Assembly: GCA_030533035.1 (NCBI GenBank)
Contig: JAUNJW010000050.1
Coordinates: 1-10,597, forward strand
DNA: 10,597 bases
From: Erysipelotrichaceae bacterium
GTDB taxonomy: Bacteria > Bacillota_I > Bacilli_A > Erysipelotrichales > Erysipelotrichaceae
Direction of reading: 5' to 3'
Positions 1 to 5,639 of the stretch are shown here, one piece after another. The translations under genes were made by a program, and so were the position numbers. Every line of letters starts with the position of its first letter. Within the stretch, counting starts at the first letter, position 1. Under the pieces are notes generated by a model. It worked only from the letters and a program-made list of their open reading frames with translations, was not told the DNA's origin and did not search any database.

Positions 1-479
1 CTGCTTCCGTCATGCTGGTGACATTCATCCAGCTGCCTGTCATTATGGCAATGTACATGTCCGTACAGCGTTCCTTCGCTGTCGCGACAGGTTCATTCCT
101 CGGAATCAATCTGCAGACAACGCCGATGGCCGGTATCCGTTCCGTCCTCGCCGGCGACATGACCGGAATCTCACTGTTCCTGTTATGGGTTGTCATGGGC
201 GCATGCCAGTTCCTCTCCATGAAGATCCCCCAGATCCTCCAGAAGAGAAGAGCAGAGCAGGAAGCTGCGAAGCACCACCGCAGACCCGAGGTTTCCAAGA
301 ATTCACAGAATATGATCATGCAGATCTATATGATGGGTATGATCATGGTATTCGGTCTGATGTGGCCGGCAGCCATGTCCCTGTACTGGGCAATCAACTC
401 CATCGTCAACATTGTCAAGACAATGATTGTTCAGAAGATCATTGACAGTAAGAATCCTGTCGGAGGTACTCGCAGATGA
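1..479 (+). CDS. yidC: Membrane protein insertase YidC/Oxa1 family, C-terminal part (5' end cut by the window)
   Basis: The reading frame is open from the first bases, so the gene starts upstream of the window; only about 158 C-terminal residues are present. YidC proteins insert and fold membrane proteins, alone or with SecYEG, in the cytoplasmic membrane. The visible part has the expected C-terminal topology: a hydrophobic stretch beginning V-M-L-V-T-F-I-Q-L-P (about 9-70), another at about 165-225 (S-L-F-L-L-W-V-V-M-G), a basic cytoplasmic loop with K-R-R and H-H-R-R, then two closely spaced segments (about 312-431) containing the family-typical M-W-P-A-A-M-S-L-Y-W. It ends in a short basic tail (G-G-T-R-R). 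The stop overlaps the jag start (ATGA), the usual yidC-jag pairing. In most Bacillota rpmH and rnpA would lie just upstream; that cannot be seen here. It transcribes towards dnaA, which is unusual. Identification is firm; membrane segment limits are approximate. Confidence 0.93.
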   Translation, partial: ASVMLVTFIQLPVIMAMYMSVQRSFAVATGSFLGINLQTTPMAGIRSVLAGDMTGISLFLLWVVMGACQFLSMKIPQILQKRRAEQEAAKHHRRPEVSKNSQNMIMQIYMMGMIMVFGLMWPAAMSLYWAINSIVNIVKTMIVQKIIDSKNPVGGTRR

Positions 480-1102
480 CCATTTATACAGCCAAAACAC
501 TTGAAGAACTTCTCGAAAACGCGGCAGCTGACAAGAACTGCTCCGTGGAAGATCTTCATTACACTGTCACTGAAGAAAAGAAAGGCATCCTCGGCATCGG
601 CAATTCCGTTACCGCTGAAGTCTTCAACATGGATGACGTCAAGGAATTCCTGTTCGATTATCTCGGAAACTTCTTCACCAGCATTGACCAGGACATTGAA
701 GTTGCCATCGAAGAAAGAACTGACGGATTCATCGTCAATCTCAACGCTGACAACAATGCCGTCCTGATCGGCAAGATGGGCAAGACACTGGCTGCTTTCA
801 ATACAGTCGTCAGAGCTGCCGTCAACGCGGAATTCAAGAAGAGAATTGATATCCTGATCGATATCAACCACTACAAGGAAGAGCGTTATGCCAAGCTTCG
901 TTCCATGGCAAAGAGAATCGGCAAACAGGTCCAGAGATCCAGAGTGGATGTCGAACTTGACCCGATGCCCAATGATGAGCGCAAGATCATTCACAAGACA
1001 CTGAATGACTGGCACAACATCAAGACTGAGTCAGAAGGCGAAGCCAGCGCCCGTCATATCTGCATCCGCTATGTCGCGGACAGTGAACCGGCTGCTGAGT
1101 AA
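476..1102 (+). CDS. jag: Jag/KhpB (EloR) family RNA-binding protein, KH-R3H domains
   Basis: This 208-residue protein belongs to the Jag (SpoIIIJ-associated, also KhpB/EloR) family. In streptococci and related bacteria such proteins bind RNA with KhpA and influence cell elongation and division; that role is family knowledge, not shown here. Three parts are visible: an N-terminal Jag-N domain (residues about 1-50) with K-G-I-L-G-I-G at 36-42, a KH domain whose GxxG loop is G-K-M-G at 99-102, and a C-terminal R3H domain with the defining R169-x-x-x-H173. The start is ATG 476, overlapping the yidC stop as ATGA, with GGAGG at 462-466 nine bases upstream, which implies translational coupling. Length is typical of the shorter family members. 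A hairpin terminator follows at once, so yidC-jag ends its transcript here and does not continue into mnmE as in many Bacillota. Confidence 0.94.
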   Translation: MTIYTAKTLEELLENAAADKNCSVEDLHYTVTEEKKGILGIGNSVTAEVFNMDDVKEFLFDYLGNFFTSIDQDIEVAIEERTDGFIVNLNADNNAVLIGKMGKTLAAFNTVVRAAVNAEFKKRIDILIDINHYKEERYAKLRSMAKRIGKQVQRSRVDVELDPMPNDERKIIHKTLNDWHNIKTESEGEASARHICIRYVADSEPAAE

Positions 1103-1118
1103 GAGAAATACTGATCAG

Positions 1119-1145
1119 ACCTGTGGAAAATCCACAGGTTTTTTT
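1119..1145 (+). terminator. Rho-independent terminator of yidC-jag, containing a DnaA box
   Basis: A perfect 9-bp stem, ACCTGTGGA (1119-1127) and TCCACAGGT (1131-1139), with a 3-base AAA loop is followed by a T-run to 1145. It lies 17 bases after the jag stop, so it ends the yidC-jag transcript before the origin. The left arm and loop include TGTGGAAAA (1122-1130), which is the DnaA-box variant TTTTCCACA on the minus strand. Confidence 0.88.
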
Positions 1146-1231
1146 ATGCATGTTACAAATATTATTTGAACAGTTCCACTAACAGGTATTTGTTCATTTT
1201 CCACATTTCATTCACATATGATGTAAAATGG

Positions 1232-1251
1232 TTTTCCACATATGTGGAAAA
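1232..1251. repeat. 20-bp perfect palindrome made of two opposed DnaA boxes
   Basis: TTTTCCACATATGTGGAAAA is a perfect 20-bp palindrome. Each half is a TTTTCCACA box (1232-1240 plus, 1243-1251 minus), separated by the two bases TA. The symmetry would place two DnaA domain IV units on the same site in opposite orientation. It lies about 300 bp upstream of dnaA. Confidence 0.9.
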
Positions 1252-1361
1252 TTGTTGATATTCAAAAAAAGCCTTTAAATACGGACTTTCAGGATTGTTT
1301 ATAAATGTTTATTTCATTTTTTCATTTCCGGGTTTTCAACATTTTTCAGAGTTGTTGACAA

Positions 1362-1420
1362 TGTGGATTTTTTATCCACACTTTATCCACTTTTGAAAAG
1401 TTGTGGATTATTGTGGAAAA
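1362..1420. promoter_or_regulatory. Core cluster of five DnaA boxes
   Basis: Five boxes lie within 59 bp: 1362-1370 (-, two mismatches), 1372-1380 (+, perfect TTATCCACA), 1383-1391 (+), 1402-1410 (-) and 1412-1420 (-). The first two form an inverted repeat, TGTGGAT and ATCCACA around a TTTTT spacer (1362-1380). Between the third and fourth lies a small inverted repeat, ACTTTT-G-AAAAGT (1389-1401). Close spacing and mixed orientation fit cooperative assembly of DnaA. AT-rich DNA follows on the dnaA side. Confidence 0.8.
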
Positions 1421-1482
1421 CTGAAAAAACCTTATATTTACTGCATTTTATTGAAGAAAAAGCGATTGTGGAGAAAATTTTT

Positions 1483-1511
1483 TTCAACAATTTACATGTG
1501 GATTTTATATA
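1483..1511 (+). promoter_or_regulatory. Candidate dnaA promoter (weak)
   Basis: TTCAAC (1483-1488), a 17-base spacer and TATATA (1506-1511) could form a sigma-A promoter 47 bases ahead of the dnaA ATG. An alternative is TTGTGG (1411-1416), 16 bases, TATATT (1433-1438), whose -35 overlaps a DnaA box. Neither -35 matches TTGACA well. A good TTGACA occurs at 1355-1360 but has no -10 at the right distance. The surrounding boxes suggest autorepression by DnaA, by analogy with other bacteria. Confidence 0.3.
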
Positions 1512-1557
1512 TTCATACGTCTAGAATTAACCTTGCATCACCGGGAGTATCAACAAT

Positions 1558-2928
1558 ATGAGTATTAACAGAGACCAGTATCTGGTGGATCTATGGAAAA
1601 ATCTGCTGGAATATATTATATCAAACCGGATTCTCGAGCCGGAGATTATCAATCACTTCTACGAGCCGTGTTCTCTTTATGAACTGACGGATGAAAAGGC
1701 AATTATACTGGCGCCGAATATTGTTTCCAAACAGATTCTCAAAAGCCAGGCTGATATTATAAACAATTCCCTGATTGATGTTCTCCAGCTTGACCATTCT
1801 TTGATTGTGGAAGTTTATCAGAAGTCCGAACTGCCTTCCCGCAATGAACTTGTCAAACCGATTCCTCTTTATGATGAATCCGATTTCATGTCAATGCCGA
1901 TTCAGAAGGACAGGACTTTTGATAATTTTGTTGTCGGTGACTGCAACCGTGAAAGCCAGGCTGCGGCTCTGGCCTGCGCACTCAATCCCGGCAAATTCTT
2001 CAATCCTCTGTTTATTTACGGCAACTCCGGTCTTGGCAAGACGCATCTTCTGATGGCGATTGCCAATTATATCCACAAGACGGATCCCAATAAAAAGGTT
2101 TACTATACTGAGTCTCTGAAATTCGTTGAAACGGTCGTCAACGCGATCCGCGACAACAAGATTGACGCATTCAAACAATACATGTATTCCATGGATCTTC
2201 TTCTGGTCGATGATATCCAGTTTCTGGCCGGCAAGGAGAAGTCCCATGAGGTCTTCTTTACCGTGTACAACGAGCTTGTCAACAACGGCAAGCAGGTATG
2301 TATCGCTTCCGACCGCCAGCCCAAGGAAATCAAGGGTCTTGAAGACCGTCTGATCAGCCGTTTCTCCAGCGGCCTGTCAGTCGGCATTGATTCACCGGAA
2401 TTTGAAACAAGCCTTGCCATCCTGCAGATGAAAATCAGGCAGAACGGCTACGGTATTGATGAAGTCGACCAGGAAGGCCTGGCCTATATCGCGTCCAATT
2501 TCTCAGGCAATGTCAGAGATCTCGAAGGCGCGTGGAACCGTGTTCTTTTCTATGCGATCCAGTTCCAGGCGGACGGCGGCGTGATCAAGTTTGAAACTGT
2601 CATGAACGCCCTGAAGAGCCAGGCGGTAGTCTCAGACAAAACCGGTCTGTCGCCGAAAAAGATTATTAAAGCTGTCGCGGATTATTACGGTCTGACCAGA
2701 CAGCAGATCACCTCCAAGACAAGAACGAAGAATATTGCCAACGCAAGGCATATTTCCATATATCTCTGCCGCAAGATGCTGGATCTTTCCTATATCAAGA
2801 TCGGCGATGAGTTCGGCGGCCGTGATCATTCCACCATTATGAGTGCCTGCACAAAGGTGGAAACACAGATTTCCAAGGATCCGGTCTTTGCCCAGGCAGT
2901 CAGCGACATCCAGGCTTCCATCAGCTGA
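1558..2928 (+). CDS. dnaA: Chromosomal replication initiator protein DnaA
   Basis: DnaA binds DnaA boxes at oriC, forms an ATP-dependent filament, melts the unwinding element and recruits the helicase. The 456 residues match the usual length. Domain I covers about 1-85, followed by a short linker. The AAA+ domain has Walker A G-N-S-G-L-G-K-T (155-162), Walker B L-L-L-V-D-D (214-219) and the R-L-I-S-R-F motif (264-269) that supplies the arginine finger. Domain IV ends the protein with a helix-turn-helix containing F-G-G-R-D-H-S-T-I-M-S-A (419-430). That signature and A-R-H-I at 396-399 depart from the common H-T-T-V-x-H-A and P-R-Q-I; similar changes may occur in Mollicutes-related lineages. 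The start at ATG 1558 is supported by GGGAG at 1543-1547, ten bases upstream. The gene is flanked by DnaA boxes on both sides, consistent with autoregulation. Confidence 0.98.
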   Translation: MSINRDQYLVDLWKNLLEYIISNRILEPEIINHFYEPCSLYELTDEKAIILAPNIVSKQILKSQADIINNSLIDVLQLDHSLIVEVYQKSELPSRNELVKPIPLYDESDFMSMPIQKDRTFDNFVVGDCNRESQAAALACALNPGKFFNPLFIYGNSGLGKTHLLMAIANYIHKTDPNKKVYYTESLKFVETVVNAIRDNKIDAFKQYMYSMDLLLVDDIQFLAGKEKSHEVFFTVYNELVNNGKQVCIASDRQPKEIKGLEDRLISRFSSGLSVGIDSPEFETSLAILQMKIRQNGYGIDEVDQEGLAYIASNFSGNVRDLEGAWNRVLFYAIQFQADGGVIKFETVMNALKSQAVVSDKTGLSPKKIIKAVADYYGLTRQQITSKTRTKNIANARHISIYLCRKMLDLSYIKIGDEFGGRDHSTIMSACTKVETQISKDPVFAQAVSDIQASIS

Positions 2929-2974
2929 AGAAGCTTTCCACATTTTTTATCCACTTCTGTTCAACAGTCCAAAA

Positions 2975-2983
2975 TGGTAAAAT
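2975..2983 (+). promoter_or_regulatory. Candidate dnaN promoter, extended -10
   Basis: TGG followed by TAAAAT (2978-2983) resembles an extended -10 element (TGnTAnAAT-like). The region 17 bases upstream (TTCTGT, 2955-2960) is a poor -35. No transcription terminator is evident after dnaA, so dnaN may also be read from the dnaA promoter. Transcription from here would cross the unwinding element. Confidence 0.35.
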
Positions 2984-3029
2984 ATACAGGAAATTCCATG
3001 CTTTTGAGGAGTTTTCCACAATATCCACA

Positions 3030-3075
3030 GTCTTAATAACTATAAAGACTTATAAAAAGATTAATTACATAAAAA
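3030..3075. other. Candidate DNA unwinding element (DUE)
   Basis: Roughly 80 percent of the bases are A or T, with TATAAA twice (3041-3046, 3051-3056) and A-runs. It begins one base after the tandem boxes at 3012-3029 and ends just before the dnaN ribosome-binding site. Position and composition match the B. subtilis arrangement. I could not recognise a convincing DnaA-trio series; TAA-TAA-CTA-TAA (3034-3045) is at best a weak candidate. Confidence 0.6.
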
Positions 3076-3094
3076 GCCAGGGAGGCAGTACCAC

Positions 3095-4216
3095 ATGAAT
3101 ATTACGATCGCAAAAAATGATCTTCTGGCAGCTCTGCAGGACGCTGCACATGCTATCTCACCGAATTCACCGCAGCCGGCATTAAGAGGAATCAAGGTTG
3201 AAGCTTATGGTGATAAGCTGACAATCACCGGCAGCGACGCTGATATTTCCATCCGCAGAATTGTTGAGAAAGATGAAAACAACAATCTGAATATCATTGA
3301 AGAAGGTTCCATCCTGATTGAATCCAGATACCTTCTTGAAATCGTCAGAAAGATTGATTCCGAACAGATCCAGATTGAAGTGATCGACGGCGCCCTGACA
3401 AAGTTCTCCGGCGGCTCGGCAGTCTTCAAGATCAACGGAATGAGAGCGGATGATTATCCCAACATCGACTTCTCAAAACCGGGCACATCCCTTCTGATGT
3501 CAGCGGCTGATCTTTCCTCCATTATCGAGCAGACAGCTTTCGCCACAAGCTCCAAGGACACAAGACCTGTTCTGACCGGTGTCAATTTCAGACTTGAAGA
3601 CGGTGTTCTCAAGTGCACAGCAACAGACTCCTACCGTCTGGCCAAGAAGACAATCCCGTTTGATTCAGCGGATTCATTCAATCTGACCATTCCGGCCAAG
3701 AGCCTGAATGAAGTCAGAAGCACAATGCTGTCTGATCTTGGCACCAGCGTTGAAATCGCCCTCAGCGACAAGAAGGCACAGTTTATCAATGACAATATGC
3801 TGCTGCAGACAAGACTGCTTGACGGCGGCTATCCGGAAACAGACAGACTGATCCCGAAGGAATTCAGCTATGAACTCTCTGTCGGCAGGAACGACCTGAT
3901 CCACGCGATTGACAGAACCACATTTATCAAGAATGACAACATGACAATCAACCGCCTGAGCATGAGTGAGAATGAAGTTGTTCTCTCCAACCGCAGCCAG
4001 GAAATCGGTGAATCCACCGAAAACCTCGCCGCTTCCTATACAGGCGCTCCGCTGGAAATCAGCTTCTCCGGAAACTATGTCATGTCCGCTGCCAGAGCCC
4101 TTAAGGGAAACGATATCAGGATCCGCTTTACCGGTGAAATGAAGCCCTTTATCATGACGTCCGCAGACGATGAAACAGTGCTTCAGCTCGTCCTTCCTGT
4201 AAGAACTTACAATTAA
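3095..4216 (+). CDS. dnaN: DNA polymerase III beta subunit (sliding clamp)
   Basis: DnaN forms a ring-shaped dimer around DNA that tethers the replicative polymerase and other clamp-binding proteins. The 373 residues fit the usual three-domain length, with divisions near residues 125 and 246. Visible family features include the N-terminal M-N-I-T-I-A-K-N-D-L, R-P-V-L-T-G-V-N-F near 160 at the start of the second domain's clamp fold, and the conserved C-terminal L-V-L-P-V-R-T-Y (365-372), part of the protein-binding pocket. The ATG at 3095 has a strong Shine-Dalgarno sequence AGGGAGG (3079-3085) nine bases upstream. It lies downstream of dnaA with the probable unwinding element between them and ends at a short hairpin terminator, so it is probably not strongly co-transcribed with yaaA-recF. 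Nothing is unusual in the protein. Confidence 0.98.
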   Translation: MNITIAKNDLLAALQDAAHAISPNSPQPALRGIKVEAYGDKLTITGSDADISIRRIVEKDENNNLNIIEEGSILIESRYLLEIVRKIDSEQIQIEVIDGALTKFSGGSAVFKINGMRADDYPNIDFSKPGTSLLMSAADLSSIIEQTAFATSSKDTRPVLTGVNFRLEDGVLKCTATDSYRLAKKTIPFDSADSFNLTIPAKSLNEVRSTMLSDLGTSVEIALSDKKAQFINDNMLLQTRLLDGGYPETDRLIPKEFSYELSVGRNDLIHAIDRTTFIKNDNMTINRLSMSENEVVLSNRSQEIGESTENLAASYTGAPLEISFSGNYVMSAARALKGNDIRIRFTGEMKPFIMTSADDETVLQLVLPVRTYN

Positions 4217-4220
4217 CTTT

Positions 4221-4246
4221 AAAATGGCTGAAATATGCCATTTTTT
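4221..4246 (+). terminator. Probable dnaN terminator
   Basis: AAAATGGC (4221-4228) pairs with GCCATTTT (4237-4244) around an 8-base loop, ending in T-rich sequence to 4246, four bases after the dnaN stop. The stem is A-T rich, so termination may be partial, but the new promoter just downstream supports a transcript boundary. Confidence 0.65.
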
Positions 4247-4247
4247 A

Positions 4248-4256
4248 TGTGGAAAA
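4248..4256 (-). promoter_or_regulatory. DnaA box downstream of dnaN
   Basis: TGTGGAAAA on the plus strand is the same TTTTCCACA variant that dominates the origin arrays. It lies right after the dnaN terminator and about 38 bases upstream of the -10 of the yaaA promoter. It may be an isolated chance match or a regulatory site for the recF-gyr operon. Confidence 0.4.
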
Positions 4257-4290
4257 ACGGTCTGTCCGGACCGCTGAAAAGGCCTTTTCA

Positions 4291-4299
4291 TGATATAAT
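4291..4299 (+). promoter_or_regulatory. Extended -10 promoter of yaaA-recF-gyrB-gyrA
   Basis: TGA followed by a perfect TATAAT (4294-4299) gives an extended -10 (TGnTATAAT). No good -35 is seen 17 bases upstream (CCGCTG), which extended -10 promoters tolerate. Transcription would begin near 4305-4307 and run directly into a seven-T tract (4309-4315). The yaaA start lies about 36 bases downstream. A 12-bp palindrome AAAAGGCCTTTT (4277-4288) lies just upstream. Confidence 0.7.
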
Positions 4300-4341
4300 A
4301 AGGAAGGCTTTTTTTCTTTGTGCCTCAAAAGGAGACTTTCA

Positions 4342-4545
4342 ATGGCAAAAATCACGACAGATTACATCACTCTGCAGCAGCTTCTCAAGCTGGAAAATGT
4401 CGCCTCCAGCGGCGGTGAAGCCAAGATCCTGTGCTCACAGCTCAGCATCACCGTCAACGGCGAAAAAGAGAACCGGCGGGGAAAGAAACTGTATCCTGGC
4501 GATGTGATTGTGATTGAAGGAAAAAAGTATACGGTGGAGAAATGA
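4342..4545 (+). CDS. yaaA: S4-domain RNA-binding protein YaaA (RlbA)
   Basis: This 67-residue protein is essentially one S4 RNA-binding domain, the family found between dnaN and recF in most Bacillota. The diagnostic stretch runs from I-T-L-Q-Q-L-L-K-L through S-S-G-G-E-A-K, V-N-G-E, R-R-G-K-K-L-Y-P-G-D to the C-terminal strand. S4 domains bind structured RNA, and a link to ribosome function has been proposed for the family; its exact job is not settled. An upstream TTG at 4318 would add eight residues, but ATG 4342 is preferred because AAGGAG (4329-4334) sits seven bases before it and the family starts close to this point. Its stop overlaps the recF start (ATGA), so recF translation is probably coupled to it. 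Confidence 0.92.
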   Translation: MAKITTDYITLQQLLKLENVASSGGEAKILCSQLSITVNGEKENRRGKKLYPGDVIVIEGKKYTVEK

Positions 4546-5639
4546 TCATCAGAAGTCTCAGACTGAGAAACTTCCGCAATTACGAATCGGCCCGGATTGA
4601 ACTGAGCGAAGGCATGAACATCATCACCGGTGAGAATGCCCAGGGAAAAACAAACCTGCTGGAAAGTCTTGTCTATCTGTCACTGACCAGGTCTCACCGC
4701 ATCTCTGATGAGAAGAAGCTGATCAGGGAAGACATGCCGTTTGCGGATATCGCCTGTGTTCTGAATGATGAAGGCAGCGAAAAGGAAATCGAGGCCATTA
4801 TTCACCGCCAGGGAAAGTCATTGCTTATAAACCGCAGTCCGGTGAAAAAAAGCAGCGACTTCATCGGCCAGCTCAATGTGGTTCTCTTCGCACCGGATGA
4901 TCTCTATCTGTTCAATGACCAGCCGCGGGAAAGAAGAAGAATCATGAACCAGGAGATTACAAAGATCTCCCCGCAGTATCTTCTTATGCTCAACCAGTAT
5001 CAGTCGCTGCTGAGGGAAAGGAATATTATCCTCAAGCAGGATAAAGCTGATGAAAGATATCTGGATATCCTGGATGAGCAGATGGCGGAAATGGAAGCCT
5101 TCATCGTAAAGATGAGAAGAGATTTCATTGATACGGTCAATGAATCCATGGCATCGCTGTACCGGGAAATCTCCGGTGATGATGTCAGAGCTTCAGTCAG
5201 GTACCGCTGCTGTACCGGCGATACAGACGATCTGAGAGCTTCTTTGCTGGAAATGCACAGAGACTCAAGGCAGCACGATATCGAGCGCAGAATGACTTTA
5301 AACGGCATTCACAGGGAAGATCTGGTCTTTGAGAAGGACGGAATCAGCCTGATCAATACAGCTTCCCAGGGGCAGAAGCGGATGACGATGCTCGCATTCA
5401 AGATGGCGCTGCTCAGATATATTCAGAAAAAAACAGGAAAGAAACCTGTTCTTCTTCTGGATGATGTCCTGTCTGAACTTGACAGTGTCAGACGGCAGAA
5501 ACTTCTGGAAATGGTAAAGAAACCGTATCAGTGCCTGATTACGGCCACTGAGATTCCGGAAGAAATCAGAAAAGAAAACTTCAGGGAGTTCCGGATTGAA
5601 AAAGGAACTGTCAAATATGTTTCGGGAGGTAAAGAATGA
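4542..5639 (+). CDS. recF: DNA replication and repair protein RecF
   Basis: RecF is an SMC/ABC-type ATPase that works with RecO and RecR to load RecA at single-strand gaps and stalled forks. The 365 residues match the family length. Walker A is G-E-N-A-Q-G-K-T (30-37), followed by a long arm, G-I-H-R-E-D at 255-260 (commonly G-P-H-R-D-D in the family), the ABC signature S-Q-G-Q (275-278), and Walker B V-L-L-L-D-D (303-308) followed by S-E-L-D (311-314). Start ATG 4542 overlaps the yaaA stop. The nearest G-rich sequence (GGTGGAG, 4533-4539) is rather close for independent initiation, which favours coupling. Its stop overlaps gyrB in the same way. The small remB (yaaB) gene found between recF and gyrB in B. 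subtilis is absent. Confidence 0.97.
   Translation: MIIRSLRLRNFRNYESARIELSEGMNIITGENAQGKTNLLESLVYLSLTRSHRISDEKKLIREDMPFADIACVLNDEGSEKEIEAIIHRQGKSLLINRSPVKKSSDFIGQLNVVLFAPDDLYLFNDQPRERRRIMNQEITKISPQYLLMLNQYQSLLRERNIILKQDKADERYLDILDEQMAEMEAFIVKMRRDFIDTVNESMASLYREISGDDVRASVRYRCCTGDTDDLRASLLEMHRDSRQHDIERRMTLNGIHREDLVFEKDGISLINTASQGQKRMTMLAFKMALLRYIQKKTGKKPVLLLDDVLSELDSVRRQKLLEMVKKPYQCLITATEIPEEIRKENFREFRIEKGTVKYVSGGKE

Larger units (their letters stand above)
1103..1557. other. oriC, upstream part: AT-rich intergenic DnaA-box array
   Basis: This 455-bp region has no credible gene and is very AT-rich compared with the flanking genes. Measured against TTATNCACA it holds one perfect box (TTATCCACA 1372-1380, +). 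One-mismatch boxes are 1122-1130 (-), 1197-1205 (+), 1208-1216 (+), 1232-1240 (+), 1243-1251 (-), 1383-1391 (+), 1402-1410 (-), 1412-1420 (-) and 1467-1475 (-). Two-mismatch sites are 1362-1370 (-) and 1497-1505 (-). Such clusters directly upstream of dnaA mark the origin in Bacillota and also allow DnaA to repress its own gene. AT-rich stretches at about 1421-1466 and 1476-1516 could also unwind, but the better candidate is downstream of dnaA. Box positions are read directly; origin function is inferred. Confidence 0.9.
2929..3094. other. oriC, downstream part: dnaA-dnaN intergenic region with DnaA boxes
   Basis: This 166-bp gap holds boxes all on the plus strand: TTATCCACT (2947-2955), TTTTCCACA (3012-3020) and ATATCCACA (3021-3029); CTTTCCACA at 2934-2942 is a weaker two-mismatch site. 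The two boxes at 3012 and 3021 abut without a spacer and lead into AT-rich DNA. In B. subtilis the dnaA-dnaN gap is where the duplex first opens, so by analogy this is probably the melting side of a bipartite origin. It also carries the dnaN ribosome-binding site. Confidence 0.85.

Noticed and set aside
431..1015. 194-codon minus-strand open frame opposite jag
   Set aside because: It is antisense to the recognisable KH-R3H protein and reflects that gene's codon pattern.
1355..1360. TTGACA as the -35 of a dnaA promoter
   Set aside because: No -10-like hexamer lies 16-18 bases downstream; that space is filled by DnaA boxes.
1103..1557. Box-rich intergenic region as a CRISPR array or mobile-element end
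   Set aside because: The repeats are 9-bp DnaA boxes at irregular spacing and both orientations, with no uniform repeat-spacer units and no transposase nearby.
3034..3045. TAA-TAA-CTA-TAA as a DnaA-trio
   Set aside because: The run is short and imperfect, and almost any AT-rich sequence gives such triplets; noted only as a weak candidate.
4258..4273. CGGTC / GACCG inverted repeat as a second dnaN terminator
   Set aside because: The stem is only 5 bp and no T-run follows it.
4318..4341. TTG start upstream giving yaaA eight extra residues
   Set aside because: ATG 4342 has AAGGAG seven bases before it and matches where the family begins; the TTG would start inside the leader close to the predicted transcription start.
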